From positions 14,905,475 through 14,969,474 of the forward strand of contig CAMGYJ010000008.1 of NCBI GenBank assembly GCA_946122785.1: DNA of 64,000 nucleotides, written 5' to 3'. This DNA comes from Linum tenue (taxonomy: Eukaryota > Streptophyta > Magnoliopsida > Malpighiales > Linaceae). The notes beneath the pieces were generated by a model. The model was not told the origin of the DNA. It searched no databases and saw only the letters and a program-made list of their open reading frames with translations. Positions 1 to 11,319 of this stretch are shown here, in pieces (the stretch's first letter is position 1; the number at the start of each line of letters is the position of its first letter). A program made the position numbers and the translations under genes.

Positions 1-1040
1 AGTTAAGCACTGATTAGTTTGATGAATAAAAATAAATTATTAATGAACCAATTTAGTATTTCATACTAATAGACTTTAACGTTGATCCAATAGTGATAGG
101 TGCATAAAAGAATTTTTTATTCATTTGCAAAAGGTCTTTTAACAAACTAATTAAATTTAAAGTCGTATACGAATTTTTTGAACGATCATTGTTATATAGT
201 GAAAATAGTGATTTTATGTACAAGCATTTTAATTACCTACAAGTGTAAAAACATGAGATTTTTAGTTTTAAAACCGTCTTTAAAAAATATTATAGAATGA
301 ATACATAATGCTTTATTATAATGATTATTAATAAAAATATTCTAATATATTTACTAAAATATTCTTTTTTTTCAACGAAAAGAAAATGTTCTTGATGAAG
401 TATCATTAAGTATCACCAACTATGTTGACAATGGTTGATGAAGTATTTACTTTTCGGCAACCATCCTTCAAATCGTTGCTCAAACTTTGCTCAATCAGCA
501 ACCATTTCAGTAATCGTTGCGCAAAAATCAATTATTAACAACTATTTTTATAATGGTTGGTGAAGCATTGACATTTGGCAACCATTCTTCAAATAGTTGC
601 TCAAACTTTGCTCAATCAGCAACCATTTAAATAATAGTTGCTCAAACAACAAGCTTGAGCAACTATTTATATAATGGTTGATAAAGTATTGACTTTTCGA
701 CAACCATTTTACAAATCGTTGCTCAAACTTTGCTCAATAGACAACTATTTAAGTAATGGTTGCTCAAACATCAAGTATCAGCAACCATTTTGATAATGGT
801 TGGTGATGTATTGATTTTCTGGCAACCATTTAACAAATGGTTGTTGAAGAGCTAGGTATTAGCAACCATTTTGCAAATGGTTGCATAAGTCCTAGCCTAT
901 TGCAACTATTTTATGATGGTTGCTCAAAGGTTGGGCATCACCAACCATTTTGTAAATGGTGGCCAATAGTCCCGTTATCAGCAACCATTTTCTTATGGTT
1001 GCTAAGAATATAGTTGCCGAAACCAATTTTTCTTATAGTG
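1..1040. mobile_element. CACTA (En/Spm-type) transposon end, partial
   Basis: Read on the minus strand from position 1040, the sequence starts CACTATAAGAAAAATTGG, which fits a plant CACTA terminal inverted repeat. It is followed inward by a dense set of short subterminal repeats, another hallmark of the superfamily. The other end lies off the left edge, so length and coding content are unknown and no transposase is visible here. The 3 bp after the end (ATA, 1041-1043) would be the target-site duplication, which cannot be checked without the far end. Positions 1-400 are AT-rich with no gene seen. Confidence 0.65.
410..1012. repeat. Subterminal repeat array of the CACTA end
   Basis: The motif GCAACCATTT and its complement AAATGGTTGC recur about every 30-60 bp in both orientations, often paired as CAACCATTT...AATGGTTG. 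In En/Spm-type elements such arrays near the termini bind the element-encoded DNA-binding protein; that role is inferred here from position. Confidence 0.65.
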
Positions 1041-1056
1041 ATAGCGCCACTTACTT

Positions 1057-1225
1057 CGACTCTTTATAAAGAGATGCACGTCTAAGGAAATGTGGTTTTA
1101 AGCGATTATCATGATCCTCCCATTTCCTGGGAAAATCGGATATTAAGAGATCCTCGGATCCCCCCTTTTTCTGTCAAAAAGGCTGCATTTCTAAGAAGAT
1201 GTATACCTCTTCTATGAGTCTTACG
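1057..1225 (+). repeat. ~165-bp inverted repeat, left copy
   Basis: This stretch is closely repeated in reverse complement at about 2470-2642. Shared landmarks include CTAAGGAAATGTGGTTTTAA, GGATCC followed by a C run, and AGATGTATACCTC. The pair could be the TIRs of a ~1.6-kb element or two separate short repeats in opposite orientation. I found no matching target-site duplication directly outside the two copies. Confidence 0.6.
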
Positions 1226-1299
1226 AGTGTTGCATTGTATTCGATTAAATTATTTAAAACAACCAATACGACTAAATTACTTACCAAACAACCAATACG

Positions 1300-1800
1300 A
1301 TTTATGTTTAGTCGGGAGCAGTGCATTCCGTTGGAGGTCCCCGAGAGTCAAAGGGCGTTTCACCACCGAGATGGTCGGCAAGGTACTCACGATTGGCCCA
1401 CGAAGTTGGCGGAAATGATCGCGATATGGGAGAACCGAAAACTTCATGATATTGTCACTCCAACAAATGTGGGTCGAATGAGGTATCATGACCCATACAT
1501 GGATAGATATCGGCAAACATTGGATCAGTACGTGACTCCGGAGGGTGCGGCCGATGGTGCATTGTTAAGTATATTCCGTCTAATAAGATTAAATTTATTG
1601 CTTGTTTCATTCTGACACATCATTAGTCTTATCTTGCTAACCTTTTTATGTGATTTAGGCTGATGGGATCGAGCGGATCAAAGATTTGACCCATGGGAAA
1701 CATGAAATGGGCATTGAAGATGTGAGCTTCATCAAGAGGATGACAAACAGTCTGCTTGGCTGTATCAGCGCACAGAGTCGTGATCATTGTAGATACAAAC
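1300..1800 (+). pseudogene. Plant mobile domain (PMD/MAIN-like) fragment
   Basis: The plus-strand reading contains a block with DWPTKLAEMIAIWENRK and, further on, MRYHDPYMDRYRQ. This fits the C-terminal part of the aminotransferase-like plant mobile domain found in MAIN-like proteins and in some MULEs. A possible next exon begins after an acceptor-like TTTAG near 1660 (reading ADGIERIKDLTHG). There is no start, no N-terminal half and no complete frame. It converges on the minus-strand transposase remnant, an arrangement like that of the two genes of autonomous Mutator elements. It may be element-borne rather than a host gene. Confidence 0.5.
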
Positions 1801-1869
1801 AGTCTGAAATGGGAATTTTTGAGTGAGTCGATATTGAAGAATGGACTGACGAAGTGAAGGGGGTCTTTG

Positions 1870-4534
1870 CTCCTGTTTTTAATTATAGCCATCTCCCCTG
1901 ATACTTCTGGCATGAGAACTCACCAAGTTTTGTCCTGAAATTTACCAAAACTTCATGGCGATGGCCCCCGCGTCTACCATCCTCAAGGTGTCCGGTCGTC
2001 ACGCTAAACTCGCCACTTGCCCGATTCATAACGGTTACACTGTGCCGACTACTCTTGTGATTGTCATGCTCCAGTATTTCTGTGACTTTATTGGCATGGA
2101 CCTTTCCCTGTGCCTCGTTCGTCCTTGCTCAGTGTAGTCGATTGACGAACCATCCATTCGTTTCCAGAACGTCATCTCCACAATGGCAGAGATTGGCAGC
2201 GCCCGAACACCCTTGTAGGCAGAATTGATACTCTCACTTGAGTTCGTTGTGGCAATACCCCATCTTGTACCTCCGTCTTTATGAAATTTCCACATGGATA
2301 GGACGTGTCCATCCAGCCACAGTGCCCCTTCAGGGCATAACTCGCGCATCTTCTGCAACTTCTCCTGGAATTTTTTCACTTGGTATGCAACAGGTTAGGT
2401 AATTACAATCAAGTATTACGTTAGTCATAATTCGGCAATTTAGTACAATTCGAACAACCAGCAGTTACTCTCGTTAGACTCTTAGGAGAGGTATACATCT
2501 CCTTAGAAACACAACCTGGTTGACAGAAAAATGGGGGATCCGAGGATCGCTTAAAACCCGATTTTCCCAGAAAATGGGAGGACCATGATAATCGCTTAAA
2601 ACCACATTTCCTTAGGCATGCAGCTCTTTAGAAAAAGTCTAACAAGTGTACCATTTATTTGATATAAGATATTGTTATCAGACAAAATTAAACAACCAAT
2701 AGAGAGCTTACCAATCCACCACAAATTATTAGCAAGCTTCTTCCGCTTGAAATGATGGTTCCAGTTGCTCTTGAAGTGTCGTATGCACCACCTTTGGGAC
2801 CACTTCCAGGCTGGATCCAAACCTAAGATGGTAGCTCTAATCCCAGCGTGCCGATCAGAGATTATTGTCATGTTCGTCCTCCTAGTGACGTGGAGCTGAA
2901 TTTGCCGGAAAAACCATCCATAGCTATCAGTATTCTCTCCCTCAACATTGGCTAATGGAAAGACTTATTTGTTTGCATCCGGCCACTGGAAATTAGTAGA
3001 GTGCCCTTGTACTGGTCGGTAAGGAATGTACCATGCACTTGGATCACAGGGACACAGAAGCCAAAACCATCAATAGATGGCCTGAATGCCCAAAAAAGTC
3101 GTCTGAAATGGTGTTTGTTACCTAGCTCTGACGGTTGTATCTCTTCATCTTGGTACCTAGGGGAGAAAACAGTGCCAGGGTTAGACGCCTCCAATGCCCA
3201 AATCAACCTGGGAAGGAATGCATATGATTCTTCCCAATAACCAAATACGGCGGCCAGAGCTTTCTCCTTTCCATGCCACGCCTTCTTATAGTTAATCATA
3301 TAAGCATAACGACTTGCAATGTCAGCGATTATGACTTTCACCTTCAGGTCAGGATCTTGCTCAATTAGATGCTTGATAGCCGCAGTAACCACCCTGGATT
3401 TCAACTGTCGATGGCCTTGGGATGTTATGGATGACACACATGTGTGTGTGTTCACCGCACGGGATATGACCCAATGGCCGTGTCTCTTGCTGTTGATGGC
3501 GCGAATCCTAACATTGCATCCCTCGTTATGATTACGACATCTGACTATGAGACTTTTGTGTTGGAATGAGTTGTGTGCCATTCAAAATGCCGAGTCATTG
3601 CTTCAGTATCAATGGCATGCCGCACCTCCTTCTTCGAGCCAAATTGTTGGCCCTTCATAAACCCAGTGAGTGGACCCCATACTGGAACCTCCGGGGGTTC
3701 CATGTCGCTGTCGACCATCCAATTGTCGTCTGGAATATGATTGTAGTAGGGGACTGGTACACGGTCATGAGCCACTTCATCATCATTATCAGAGTCTGAC
3801 TCTGGTCCTGAATCATCGACACCTTCAAGAGGGTCGGAGCTGTCTGCACTGACGTTGTACTCTCCTTCTTCATCAGAGGGGTCACTAACTGGTGCTGGCA
3901 GGGCATCTTCCATCTGATTCAGCTCATGAAAGAAACCTTCATCAGCTCCATAATGGTAGTTGTGAAAACTACTGATGCCTGATTGGAAGTTGTACTGGGG
4001 TTGGTTGGCATTGTCCGGTTGAACTTCTTCTTCATATGACGGGAAAGATTGATGATGACCTTCACCTTGCTCTTGGTACTGAAAATAGGAATGAGGATCA
4101 TGGTAACTTTGGTAGGGATGATCTCCATATAATTCACCTCCACCATGGATACTAGATGTTTGACCGTCTCCAGAATGACCTCCAACGCCTACGACCGGCT
4201 CGATGTAAACGAACATCTCGGCTTTGGAAAGATTGTTGGACCTCAAGAATTCGAGCATGACATCTACTTCATCCATAGTGGTTATGAGATATTCCTCGTG
4301 CCACAACGACCCGCCTTCTCTGTTTAGATATCGGTAAATCATACGATCAACTCTTCTCGTGCCATCCATGCAAGTAACGTTAGTACACATTTGATAGAGG
4401 TCTTCAAGCATCGGTCTGGTAGCGACCTTTATTTTCTGAAAATTGCCACTGACGTAGGTGACCCCCTTTCCGCTCTCTTCCGTGTAACCATTCCACCGTA
4501 ACCCAAGCGTAAACTTTTGGAATGCCATCTTCAA
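1870..4534 (-). pseudogene. MuDR-type (MULE) transposase, degenerate
   Basis: Minus-strand blocks follow the order of a plant MuDR transposase. First comes an N-terminal region (start near 4534) with a long acidic stretch, then the MuDR DNA-binding region entered at GQQFGSKKEVRHAID (about 3650). Next is a block with AWHGKEKALAAVFGYWEESY (about 3250) and the start of the DDE domain at IQVHGTFLTDQYKGTLL (about 3030). The second acidic site follows at IISDRHAGI (about 2865), and finally WGIATTNSSESINSAYKGVRA (about 2255) with a cysteine-containing tail to about 1870. In the first catalytic motif the usual Asp of V-D-G-T is His. Frameshifts and stops separate the blocks, and a 165-bp repeat copy lies between the last two. 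It is almost certainly inactive. Confidence 0.8.
2470..2642 (-). repeat. ~165-bp inverted repeat, right copy
   Basis: This is the reverse-complement partner of the repeat at 1057-1225. It sits between two blocks of the transposase remnant, so either it was inserted there or it occupies an intron. Confidence 0.6.
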
Positions 4535-4659
4535 AAAAACAGTAGTTCAACGATATCATAAAAATCACAATTCACAATAAAAAGTAATACAAAATAAACT
4601 TACGAGTTAACGTTAAACGCAAAAACACTAGAGAAACAGAAAATTGAAAAGGGAGAAGG

Positions 4660-5051
4660 AGAGGTGTGAAGAGAAGAGGTGCGGTTTGTTTGGTGTCGGA
4701 AAATAATTGACACAAAAACTGCATGGGGGGTGCGGTTTGTGTTGGCAAAACCGCACTTTGAGGGTGCGGTTTGTTTTGGAGAAGCAAAACCGCATCCCCA
4801 AAGTGCGGTTTTGCTAGGTCAGCACAAGACAGAATCTAGGCCATGCGGTTTGGTTAGGTCAGACACACAAACCGTACGGCCAAGATGCGGTTTTGGACCA
4901 GAATGCTAAACCGCACCAGGGGGTACGGTTCACAATCAAAACGCACCTCTAAGGTGCGGTTTTTAAAAAAAGGTGCTATTTTTGTAATTTCTATAGATTG
5001 GGTGCTATTTTTGTAAAAAAAATTTAAAGGTGTTATTTTTGGAAAAATCCC
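4660..5051. repeat. MULE terminal region with GGTGCGGTTT motifs
   Basis: Upstream of the transposase remnant, copies of GGTGCGGTTT/AAACCGCAC are spaced through about 250 bp. They end in a segment with GGTGCTATTTTTG repeats and a terminal GGAAAAATCCC at 5041-5051. The same motif order and a near-identical terminus (GGAAAAATCTC) form the arms of the foldback element at 30286-31548. I read this as the outer end of the MULE whose transposase is at 1870-4534. CACTTACTT at 5051-5059 also occurs at 1048-1056 and could be the target duplication, but the left end does not match this terminus. Confidence 0.6.
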
Positions 5052-5059
5052 ACTTACTT

Positions 5060-6456
5060 AATTAATAACAATTTTCTCTACATTTCTTTACAATTGTCTT
5101 CGTACTTTTAGAAAAAAAAACTTATCGTATTTATGTCTATATATGGTTAAATCTCGACTACCTTATTTTACTAATAGATCGTATTCGAATTTTTAAATTA
5201 TGAAATTGGTAATTATATGATCAATGAAACACATGGTTCTTTTATCGTGATTTTCGAATAGGTAAGTTATTACCTTTTTAAATTTGACACAATTTTAGGG
5301 GCAATATATTCAAAAATTGGTGAACTCTTTGTATAATGTAATTAAGATTCTCTCATAAAATTTTCTTTCCAGTATGCCGGAAAAAAAATTCAGCCCACTT
5401 AATCGAGAATTCTAGCTCCATCCCGGATCATACCACTAGTTTTTTGCAATTTTGACCATCTATTGGTTGAGGGAAAAAAAACTTTTTGCCTCTGGAGGCC
5501 ATTTTCAGCATAAACTCTCGTGAAATCTGATCCAACTGACTGGCCTGCCTACAACTTGACAACACTGCTGGAGAGTGGACAAATAGAGTATCAAAGTATA
5601 GTTTGTCAAAAAAAATTTGTATATGTATATTTTCCGAGAGCAAGAAAATATAGAAGCCACATTTTATCGCTGACCTTTGTATTAATTGTTCATCTTTACC
5701 GAGTTCGAGTTGCAATTCACTGGTTACCTAGGCAATGGAGTCTCATTACTTAGATGTCCAAGCAGGCATAATTCTCAATCTTCTGCAGCCGAGCAAATCC
5801 TACTCTCAATAAGCCTTCATTTCATGAAGAGTAATTCTTGTTCCATATGAGAAACGTACACAGCTCATTATATTGCTTAGCAATTAGTATGTCTCTGTCT
5901 GCCATATACATTAGTGAGACATTCCTCGAGTAAAAGACAAACCGGCAGGTGGCAGGCATTGTCTCTATATTTCTATTGATGATAATAGTCAAGGAATCAG
6001 TTAAGAATAATGTACATATGGCAAATTGGTTTTTTCCTACGTTAGAAAGTGCTACATTCACTGGTTTAGCTCCACTCATGAATGTTCCATGCATGGGAGG
6101 GCTGAAGTTTTATCGTTATTCAACTAATTACTGATATGCTTCCATAACTACTTTTATTTTTGTCATAACGAATGCATTGGACTTGCCTTGTATTTCACAG
6201 AGTATGTAAGGTATATCATTCAGTGGGATTAGTGTTGTCATGCTCACAATAGATGATGGATCAAATACTGTTAGTTAGAGTATGAAAGGGAAGATTGTTT
6301 TTGGTCACTTAAACTTTTGTTATGACGACCACAAATTGAAAATATAAGATCGACTATTCCTCGATTAACGTTCATGAATGGATACTATCCACTCTTTCTT
6401 GGTACTAAGGATATTGATGTAGTGTACTCGTGTCACTTCATCCTGCTATGTTGTGC
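5060..6456. other. AT-rich intergenic sequence
   Basis: Only short ORFs with no recognisable motifs were seen on either strand. No promoter, repeat boundary or RNA gene could be supported. Confidence 0.5.
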
Positions 6457-6464
6457 TGTGGAGT

Positions 6465-6842
6465 TAGGGATGTCCATTCGGGTTCGGTTTTTCAGGTTTA
6501 CCCGAAACCGACCCGATTAGATACAATTTCGATTTGTCGGGTTCGGGTTTGTTTTGGATTTCGTGTTTTTGGATTTTGGGTTCGGTTTTGCTTATCGGGT
6601 TTTCGGGTTCCGTCTGAAAACCTACAAGGAATCGAACTCAGCCCGTATTCTTACACGTTCGGGTTTTCGGGTTTCGGTTTTGCTTTAACCGTACCCGAAC
6701 CCGATAAGAAATTTTCGAGTTTCGGGTAACCAGAAACCAAAAGTCTTTATCGGGTTTGGTTTCTAGTTATTTCGGTTTCGGGTTTCCGGGTCTTTTGGGT
6801 TTCGGTTTGGGAAACCGAACCCGACCCGAACTGACACCCCTA
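6465..6842. mobile_element. Small non-autonomous hAT element (GGGTTCGG-rich)
   Basis: The element starts TAGGGATGTCC and ends GACACCCCTA. It is flanked by a perfect 8-bp duplication TGTGGAGT (6457-6464 and 6843-6850), the target-site length of hAT transposons. The interior is made of CCCGAACCCGA/TCGGGTTCGG runs in both orientations and has no coding capacity. Confidence 0.88.
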
Positions 6843-6934
6843 TGTGGAGTTATTTCCCTTTCACTTATTAAGCCCACAACCCTTCGACCACTTGCCCCGA
6901 AAGGTCAGATCGATAGAAACTATGACTACTAGTT

Positions 6935-7065
6935 AGAGGTGGCAATTAGGATCCAAATCCATGAATCCAATCCAATCCATTCACCAAATTATCCACCTAA
7001 TCCAATCCATTTAAATCCAATCCATTTAAATCCAATCCATTTGGATTGGTGGATTCATGGATCAA
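6935..7065. repeat. Truncated hAT-like MITE end, ATCCAATCCATTT repeats
   Basis: A TAGAGGTGGCAA start resembling a hAT terminus is followed by repeated AATCCAATCCAT units and their complement (ATTGGTGGATTCATGG). The expected opposite terminus is not present, so this looks like one end only. Confidence 0.4.
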
Positions 7066-7394
7066 TCCATGTATCCCCATCCTTTGGCAGTCCGAAGACT
7101 CTTCAATCCCTATGTGTTCTATCATGCATATGGGAATCTTCTCCTTGTCGTACATATGAAAATAACATCGATATTTATAATAATCCAATCAAATCAAAAT
7201 ATCATAACTAGGGTTCATCTCATCGAAAAACAAACAAGGATTAGTTCATAAATTATGGAGATATGAACAACTAATAAGAGAAGATTTCCATTGTAGAATC
7301 CTTGATTGATCACTTACAATTGAAGAAGGATTACAACGTGGAGTTAGGCTATTTAAGGAAGGGTTGATGTTTAGGAAACATATATATTAGTATA

Positions 7395-7737
7395 GGGCTA
7401 AATGATAAGATTGATGATTAAGATTACTAAAAACGTTCATGTTTGGTCACTAAAAATATTTAATTTTATTCATAGTCACTAAGTTTAGTAAAGCATGTCA
7501 TGTTTGGTCACTTTCCATCTAACTCCGTTAACTTTGTCTGATGTGGCAGTCAACTCTTAGAGTTGACCGTTAAATGTATGACGTGCCAATTAAAAATTAA
7601 TAAAAAATTAATTTTAAATATTCCACCTCATTATCACTACTATTGAAAATTAAAAAATAAAAAATTATTCATTTTAAATCTCATAACCTAATGAATTAAC
7701 CTCACCCCTCTTTCTCACCGTCGACTGAAATTGGTGA
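7395..7737 (+). repeat. Left TIR of the MULE
   Basis: The arm begins GGGCTAAATGATAAG and ends near the GTCGACTGAAA block. It pairs with 12313-12655 with scattered mismatches and small gaps. Confidence 0.8.
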
Positions 7738-8356
7738 GGGCCGGAAGATCATCTCCACGAACCACGTCTACCTGGACCCCGAATCCATCACCACCCGCTC
7801 CTCCGCCAGATCCAGTCTCTCTAGTTTTGCCGTCGCCGACATCGCGGGAGCCGGTGCCGAAACCATCGCCGAGACGGTGAAAGCTGCCTCCCGCGTTGGT
7901 CCCCATCAGTAGGAAGAAGTCGGAGTCAGCGTGGTCCCTGAGCCAGGGCTCGTCTCCCGCGGCGGGGGAGGCGAGCCAGCGGAGGGCCTCCTCGCATTCG
8001 TCGTAGGCGGCAGGGAGGCGGTGCTCCGGGGGTAGGAGCTGGAGGGCGGCGTTCAAGCAGTAATCGTGGAAGTTGGCTGTTAGGGGGGGGGGGGGTTGCA
8101 AATGACGAACTCACCGCCATGGAAGTAGACCATCAGGAGAGGCAGTTTGGCTGGAGGAAGAGGCGAATGGAAGTGTTTGGGCAGGAAGAGGCGGATGGAA
8201 GTGTTTTTTGGATTTTTTGATTGTGACGACTTTGGAGAGGACTCGAATCCATTGGCTCGGGTCGGGGCAGGGTTCGGATCTGGGATCTAGCGGCAGGGGT
8301 TGGCGAGTGAATGTCCCGTCGTAGTTAGAAATCAGGCCGAAGACTTGGTAAGGATT
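7738..8356 (-). pseudogene. Captured plant carboxylesterase (CXE) gene fragment
   Basis: The minus strand encodes the N-terminal half of a plant alpha/beta-hydrolase of the CXE type. Landmarks in order are NPYQVFGLISNYDGTFTRQ (about 8350), VLSKVVTI (about 8225), PLLMVYFHGGEFVIC (about 8110), YCLNAALQLLPPEHRLPAAYDE (about 8000) and MGTNAGG (about 7890). In active enzymes the oxyanion motif is HGGG and the nucleophile motif GxSxG; here they read HGGE and GTNAGG, so the catalytic Ser is lost. A run of ten G's at about 8084-8093 shifts the frame. The C-terminal half, with the catalytic Asp and His, is absent where the TIR begins. The original start codon is at 12271-12269, separated by a later insertion. 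It is a captured, non-functional fragment. Confidence 0.8.
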
Positions 8357-8421
8357 ATTGCTCCGGTTGTTGAATTGGTTACCCGTTTCATCATATGCTG
8401 AGATTGATATAGCGAGCAAAC

Positions 8422-8759
8422 TGATGAGTCCAAGGAAGAACTCGAGCTACCAGAGCGCACAACTAAGTGCTTGAATGCGATGTGATGATTAACTAGTGAT
8501 AGAAAAATAGAGGAATGAAGGGATGAATGGACAAACCAAACAAGCAACTTCAACGCGAGGGGAAGAAGCTAGTTAGGGTAGAACTTACCACGAGATTGAG
8601 AGTGAATAGCTCAATCCTTAGGTCTTCAATTCTCGGCTAAGACAACCAAGAACAAAAGCTCGCAAGCTGGAGAACTCCTCGGAAAACTTTTATTAAAACT
8701 CAAATCGTGTCTTACAATCAAAGAACGAGGCCTTTTTATAGCCAAACCAACTTAACACA
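8422..8759 (-). repeat. LTR copy (3' LTR in element orientation)
   Basis: Same length as the copy at 10982-11319, with scattered substitutions, for example AACTAAGTGC versus AACTAGGTGC. The divergence suggests the insertion is not recent. Confidence 0.75.
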
Positions 8760-8997
8760 CTCCAGAATCCGGCGAGCCCACTTGAAAATTGGGCGTTTCG
8801 TTGTCAGGCGTTGCCAATTTCTGTCTTCCCACACCTTTCTTGAGACCCCAATAGTAGGTTCCCCGTGCTGGATCTCCTCGAATCATGCCCAAACTCGACA
8901 TCCGATTCACCCACTGCCTCTTTATTGTTCGTCACTTTCGGAGGCAAAATTGGGCTTTTGGGATTCGCTGATTGAGCTTGTTGTGGCTTGATTTCTT

Positions 8998-9633
8998 CTA
9001 TTCGACACGTTTCTGAGCAAATTTGGAACGTGTTGTCAGGGTCTCTCGTTCTGATCTCGCCTCAGCTATTCCACCACATTCGCTGTGATTCAGGGTGGTT
9101 GGAAAACAGGGCCGACGAACTTTGCTTCTTCGCGGAACAGTTCTACCAGCGAGAACAGTCAACAAATGACGACGAGCGGCTAGACTGGAACATGATTCGT
9201 CAGCGGGTGGAGAGCTACTAGAATCCCCGTTTCCTGGTGCTCGATTTCGCGTCATGTGTTGTTGGTCGGATCGCACTTCCTCGGGGGACAACAGTTTGAG
9301 CACCAATTTTTGCCCCTGAAACTTGAACGAATAACAATTCATTCGGCCGTCGTGGGAGACTTGGCAATCAAACTGCCAAGGCCTCCCAAGCACCATATGT
9401 GCTGCCTGCATCGGAATCACGTCGAACAACATCTTGTCGTGGTATTTCCCTATCGAAAAGGGCACCCATGTTTGCTTGTTTACCTTGATAACAACGTGAT
9501 CACTAAGCCAGTGTAAAGAGTAAGGCTCGGGTCTGGGAATCATGGCCAGTCCAAGCTTCTTGGCAGCATCAATACTTACCACGTTTGCACAACTCCCTCC
9601 ATCCACAATGACGGTAAGAATCTTACCTTGCAC
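8998..9633 (-). pseudogene. Retrotransposon aspartic protease region
   Basis: The reading contains VIVDGGSCANVVSIDAAKKLGL, where D-G-G replaces the usual D-S/T-G active-site triplet. It then has MVLGRPWQFDCQV, the C-terminal flap-region motif of plant gypsy proteases. A FKFQGQKLVL block follows, as in gag-pol polyproteins of plant gypsy elements. The downstream sequence turns into LTR without a reverse transcriptase. Confidence 0.75.
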
Positions 9634-9765
9634 TTGACATCTCGTGTGGAAGAGGTTACTTCACTGGTCAACAACAGGTAAGTCCTCCTCCCGGCTTGCT
9701 AAGGCCCTCTGTAGTACGAGCAATGGACCATCAACCGCTTTCATCTCTTCTCCAAGATCGGAGTC

Positions 9766-10356
9766 TTATGTATGATTCTTCTTTTCCTCTTCTTCGTCCT
9801 CGGAGCAGTATACTCCATCCCGCAGAATCATCACCTTCTGATTTGCACATTGGTGTGCTTTATGACCATACCCATGGCACTTAATGCAGCGAATACTACT
9901 ACTCGACGCTCCAGCCTTCTCTGTAACAATTGGGGTGGCATTTCTAGCCGTGTTTCGCGGAAATTTAGGCTTTAATTCGGGTTCTGATATGGGTTTAGGG
10001 ACACTATTAGCAGTAGGAAATCTTATGTTCGAAATTTGCTGCTTCAATTGTTTCTCAACTCTAACCGCCAACTGCACAACCTCCTCAATTTCTACGAATG
10101 GAAAGAGCTCCACTTGGTTTCTAATTTCACGCTGGAGACCTTGCAATAAACGTCTAATTGTAGTCTCCTTCTCTTCTCGTACATCGGCTCGGATCAGAAG
10201 AAGATCCAACTCTCGATAGTACTCCTTGATACTCCGGCTTCCTTGACGAATCGATTGCAGGTTGTCGTGCAGGTCACGTTGATAGCACGCGAGGCAAACC
10301 GATTTGGAAACGTTTGATTCGAAGTTGCTCCCACCAAGCAGCAGCATACCCTCCAA
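9766..10356 (-). pseudogene. Retrotransposon gag with CCHC zinc knuckle
   Basis: The block GSRSIKEYYRELDLLLIRADV followed by LLQGLQREIRNQVELFPF is the retrotrans_gag capsid signature. It is followed by a zinc knuckle, CIKCHGYGHKAHQC (C-x2-C-x4-H-x4-C). The N-terminal part is split into other frames upstream (10360-10980), so the full gag is not open. Confidence 0.8.
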
Positions 10357-10981
10357 ATTCGTACGTGACCAAAGTAACCTTCTGCCGCTCCGAGTAATTC
10401 TGGCAGTCGAAAAAGAGAACCACTTTTCGTTCCCAGTCGAGGTACTCTGCCGGATAAAGACTCCCCTAAAACGACGGCAGGGTGAGCTTGATTCCTTTCA
10501 ATTCTTCGGCTGGTTCAGTATCATGGCGTTGACGATCATGATCGTGGAACTTGCGATCTCTCGGATTGCCTTCGGGAACAATTATACGCCTCTGGAGATT
10601 ACGAATCCTATCCTCGAATGTCCGACTACGCGGTGTCCTGACCCCTTATGGATTCGTATCTTCGCCTGCCTCTGGCTCTGGCTCCTTCTCCTTCGTCTTC
10701 AATTCCTCCAACTGCCGTGTGATTTGATCGAATTGGGTCTGGAATTGGACATTGATTTGAGCCATCAGAGTTTTTAGCAACTCCGTGGTATTAATCTGTT
10801 GCCCGCCATTGCCGAATTTCCACACTCGATCTCTTCGTCGACCTCAGAATCGGACCCTGTTTTCTTCAGTTTATCTCGTAATGCGATGTGGTCCTTGTGA
10901 CGCGTTATTGCTGCAACAGGTCGAGTGTCCTGTTGTTTCTTCGTTGTTGCCGCTGTGTTTGAACCAGGCGATGGTGCCACT

Positions 10982-11319
10982 TGATGAGTCCGAGGAAGAA
11001 CTCGAGCTACCAGAGTGTGCAACTAGGTGCTTGAATGCGATGTGATGATGAACTCGTGATAGAAAAGCAAGGGAATGGAGAGATGAATGGACAAACCGAA
11101 CAAGCAACTTCAACACGAGGGTAAGAAGCTAGTTAGGGTAGAACTTACCACGAGATTGAGAGTCAATAGCTTAATCCTTAGGTCTGCGATTCTCGGCTAA
11201 GACGACCATGAACAAAAGCTCGCAAGCTGGAGAACTCCTCGAAGAACTTTTATTAAAACTCAAATCGTGTCTTACAATCAAAGAACGAGGCCTTTTTATA
11301 GCCAACCCAACTTAACACA
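10982..11319 (-). repeat. LTR copy (5' LTR in element orientation)
   Basis: Partner of 8422-8759. No clear tRNA primer-binding site was recognised immediately downstream on the minus strand (below 10981). Confidence 0.75.

Larger units (their letters stand above)
8422..11319 (-). mobile_element. Gag/protease-only LTR retrotransposon (gypsy-like)
   Basis: Two 338-bp direct repeats (8422-8759 and 10982-11319) behave as LTRs, beginning TGTGTTAAGTTGG and ending GACTCATCA on the minus strand. Between them are, in minus-strand order, a gag and a retroviral-type protease, but no reverse transcriptase or integrase. The interior is only about 2.2 kb, so either pol was deleted or this is a non-autonomous derivative. 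I could not find a matching 5-bp target duplication. The sequence just outside the right LTR also continues CTCC like the inner left edge, so the true LTR ends may lie a few bases further out. Confidence 0.7.
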
